The notes under the pieces are model-generated. The model was not told the DNA's origin, did not search any database, and worked only from the letters and a program-made list of their open reading frames with translations. From positions 1-64,000 of the forward strand of contig NZ_JANFQO010000017.1 of assembly GCF_024437735.1 (NCBI RefSeq): a stretch of 64,000 nucleotides of DNA. Direction: 5' to 3'. Position 1 is the first letter of the stretch; each line of letters begins with the position of its first letter. The translations under genes and the position numbers were made by a program. This stretch comes from Tahibacter harae. GTDB taxonomy: Bacteria > Pseudomonadota > Gammaproteobacteria > Xanthomonadales > Rhodanobacteraceae. Positions 63,410 through 64,000 of the stretch are shown piece by piece.

Positions 63410-64000
63410 ATGGTCTCCGTCACCCGCCGCACCGGCGCCCGCGGCAAGGACCGTCGCCTGGCGGTGGAGGACAAACTCCAGCAGGCGATGGAACGTCTGC
63501 TCGAACAGGGTCACAGCTTCACCCAGGTCAGCGTCGAGCAGCTCGCCGCCGAGGCCGACATCGCCCGCGCCACCTTCTATCTGCATTTCCGCGACAAGGG
63601 CGAACTCGTGGCGCGGCTGATGGCGCGCGTGACCGAGGAAGTCGTCGGCGCGACCCGCGCCGCCTCGCCGCAGACACGCTCGCGCAGCGAGCTGCGCCGC
63701 ATGATCAAGGCCGTGGTCGACGTCTACCGGCGTCATTACGCGGTGATGGCGGCCATCGTCGAGACCGCCGCCTACGATGCCCAGGTCGAGCAGTTGTTCC
63801 GCCAGATGATGGACACCCTGATCGGCGTGAACCGGCGCCTGCAGCAGCAAATGAAGCAGGCCGGCCAGCCGCGCACGCCGCCGCTGGTCGCCGACGTGGT
63901 GACCTGGGCTTTCGAGCGCAGCTGTCATCAGCTGGTGCGCAATCGCAAGCCGGCCCAGGTCAACGCCCTGGTCGACGCGCTGACCCATGTGGTGTGGAAC
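63410..64000 (+). CDS. TetR-family transcriptional regulator (3' end cut by window)
   Basis: The first 197 codons are present and the frame is open to the right edge. The N-terminus has a TetR helix-turn-helix: LAVEDKLQQAMERLLEQG, then FTQVSVEQLAAEADIARATFYLHFRDKGELVARL. The following helical ligand domain is ordinary (RSRSELRRMIKAVVDVYRRHYAVMAAIVETAAY, in pieces). An ATG at 63395 would add five residues. Divergent placement beside the BKACE-dehydrogenase-carboxylase operon suggests it represses that operon in response to one of its acyl-CoA intermediates. Confidence 0.9.
   Translation, partial: MVSVTRRTGARGKDRRLAVEDKLQQAMERLLEQGHSFTQVSVEQLAAEADIARATFYLHFRDKGELVARLMARVTEEVVGATRAASPQTRSRSELRRMIKAVVDVYRRHYAVMAAIVETAAYDAQVEQLFRQMMDTLIGVNRRLQQQMKQAGQPRTPPLVADVVTWAFERSCHQLVRNRKPAQVNALVDALTHVVWN

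Overview
The window is a contiguous, gene-dense, high-GC chromosomal segment of a gammaproteobacterium. Gene orders such as rlmN-pilF-rodZ-yfgM-bamB-der and pheA-hisC-aroA-cmk-rpsA-ihfB-lapAB, the runs of GGGATTC heptamers, and the protein families point to Lysobacterales (Xanthomonadales). A Rhodanobacteraceae member (Dokdonella-like) is my best inference, but nothing in the window proves the genus. I saw no insertion sequence, prophage, CRISPR array, tRNA or rRNA. Most operons use 4-base ATGA/GTGA stop-start overlaps, GTG starts are frequent, and TTG starts occur.

Layout: 1-1050 is the 5' part of a secreted Calx-beta protein, followed by about 860 bases with no convincing gene. 1909-4895 holds molybdenum-cofactor genes (a rhodanese-MoeB fusion, moeA, mobA). 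5010-12079 is a housekeeping run: der, bamB, yfgM, rodZ, pilF, rlmN, ndk. 12378-16837 is a fatty-acid beta-oxidation unit (a PsrA-like regulator, a FadB-type bifunctional enzyme, a thiolase) ending in a strong terminator. 17577-21567 is a three-gene, translationally coupled operon of little-known proteins (TPR-like, PcfJ-like, DUF1266-like). 21778-25245 encodes an FAD amine oxidase-like enzyme coupled to a lipoprotein, and a MetC-like lyase. 25278-30533 covers surface polysaccharide and LPS control (galU, WbpM-like, WbpL-like, lapB, lapA). 30577-37794 is the ihfB-rpsA-cmk-aroA-hisC-pheA block.

Serine biosynthesis is clustered at 37879-43897. A putative D-2-hydroxyglutarate dehydrogenase is divergent from serA, followed by an ABC-F protein, an 18-copy heptamer array, an inverted pair of REP-like elements, and serC. 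This block sits where serC would commonly be close to pheA. 44156-47359 is a five-PAS GGDEF-EAL protein, divergent from msrPQ (47471-49086), the Moco-dependent periplasmic methionine sulfoxide repair system.

49252-54644 is an unusual envelope-signalling operon: a secreted cupredoxin-like protein, a membrane sensor Ser/Thr kinase, a porin-like protein and a tail-anchored double-FHA protein. 54860-57246 carries polyhydroxyalkanoate granule functions (PHA-system protein, patatin-like hydrolase, phasin). 57368-63123 is an acyl-CoA carboxylase / acyl-CoA dehydrogenase / BKACE (DUF849) catabolic operon, divergent from a TetR regulator cut by the right edge. The best candidates for undescribed systems are the TPR-PcfJ-DUF1266 operon, the cupredoxin-kinase-porin-FHA operon and the BKACE-carboxylase operon.
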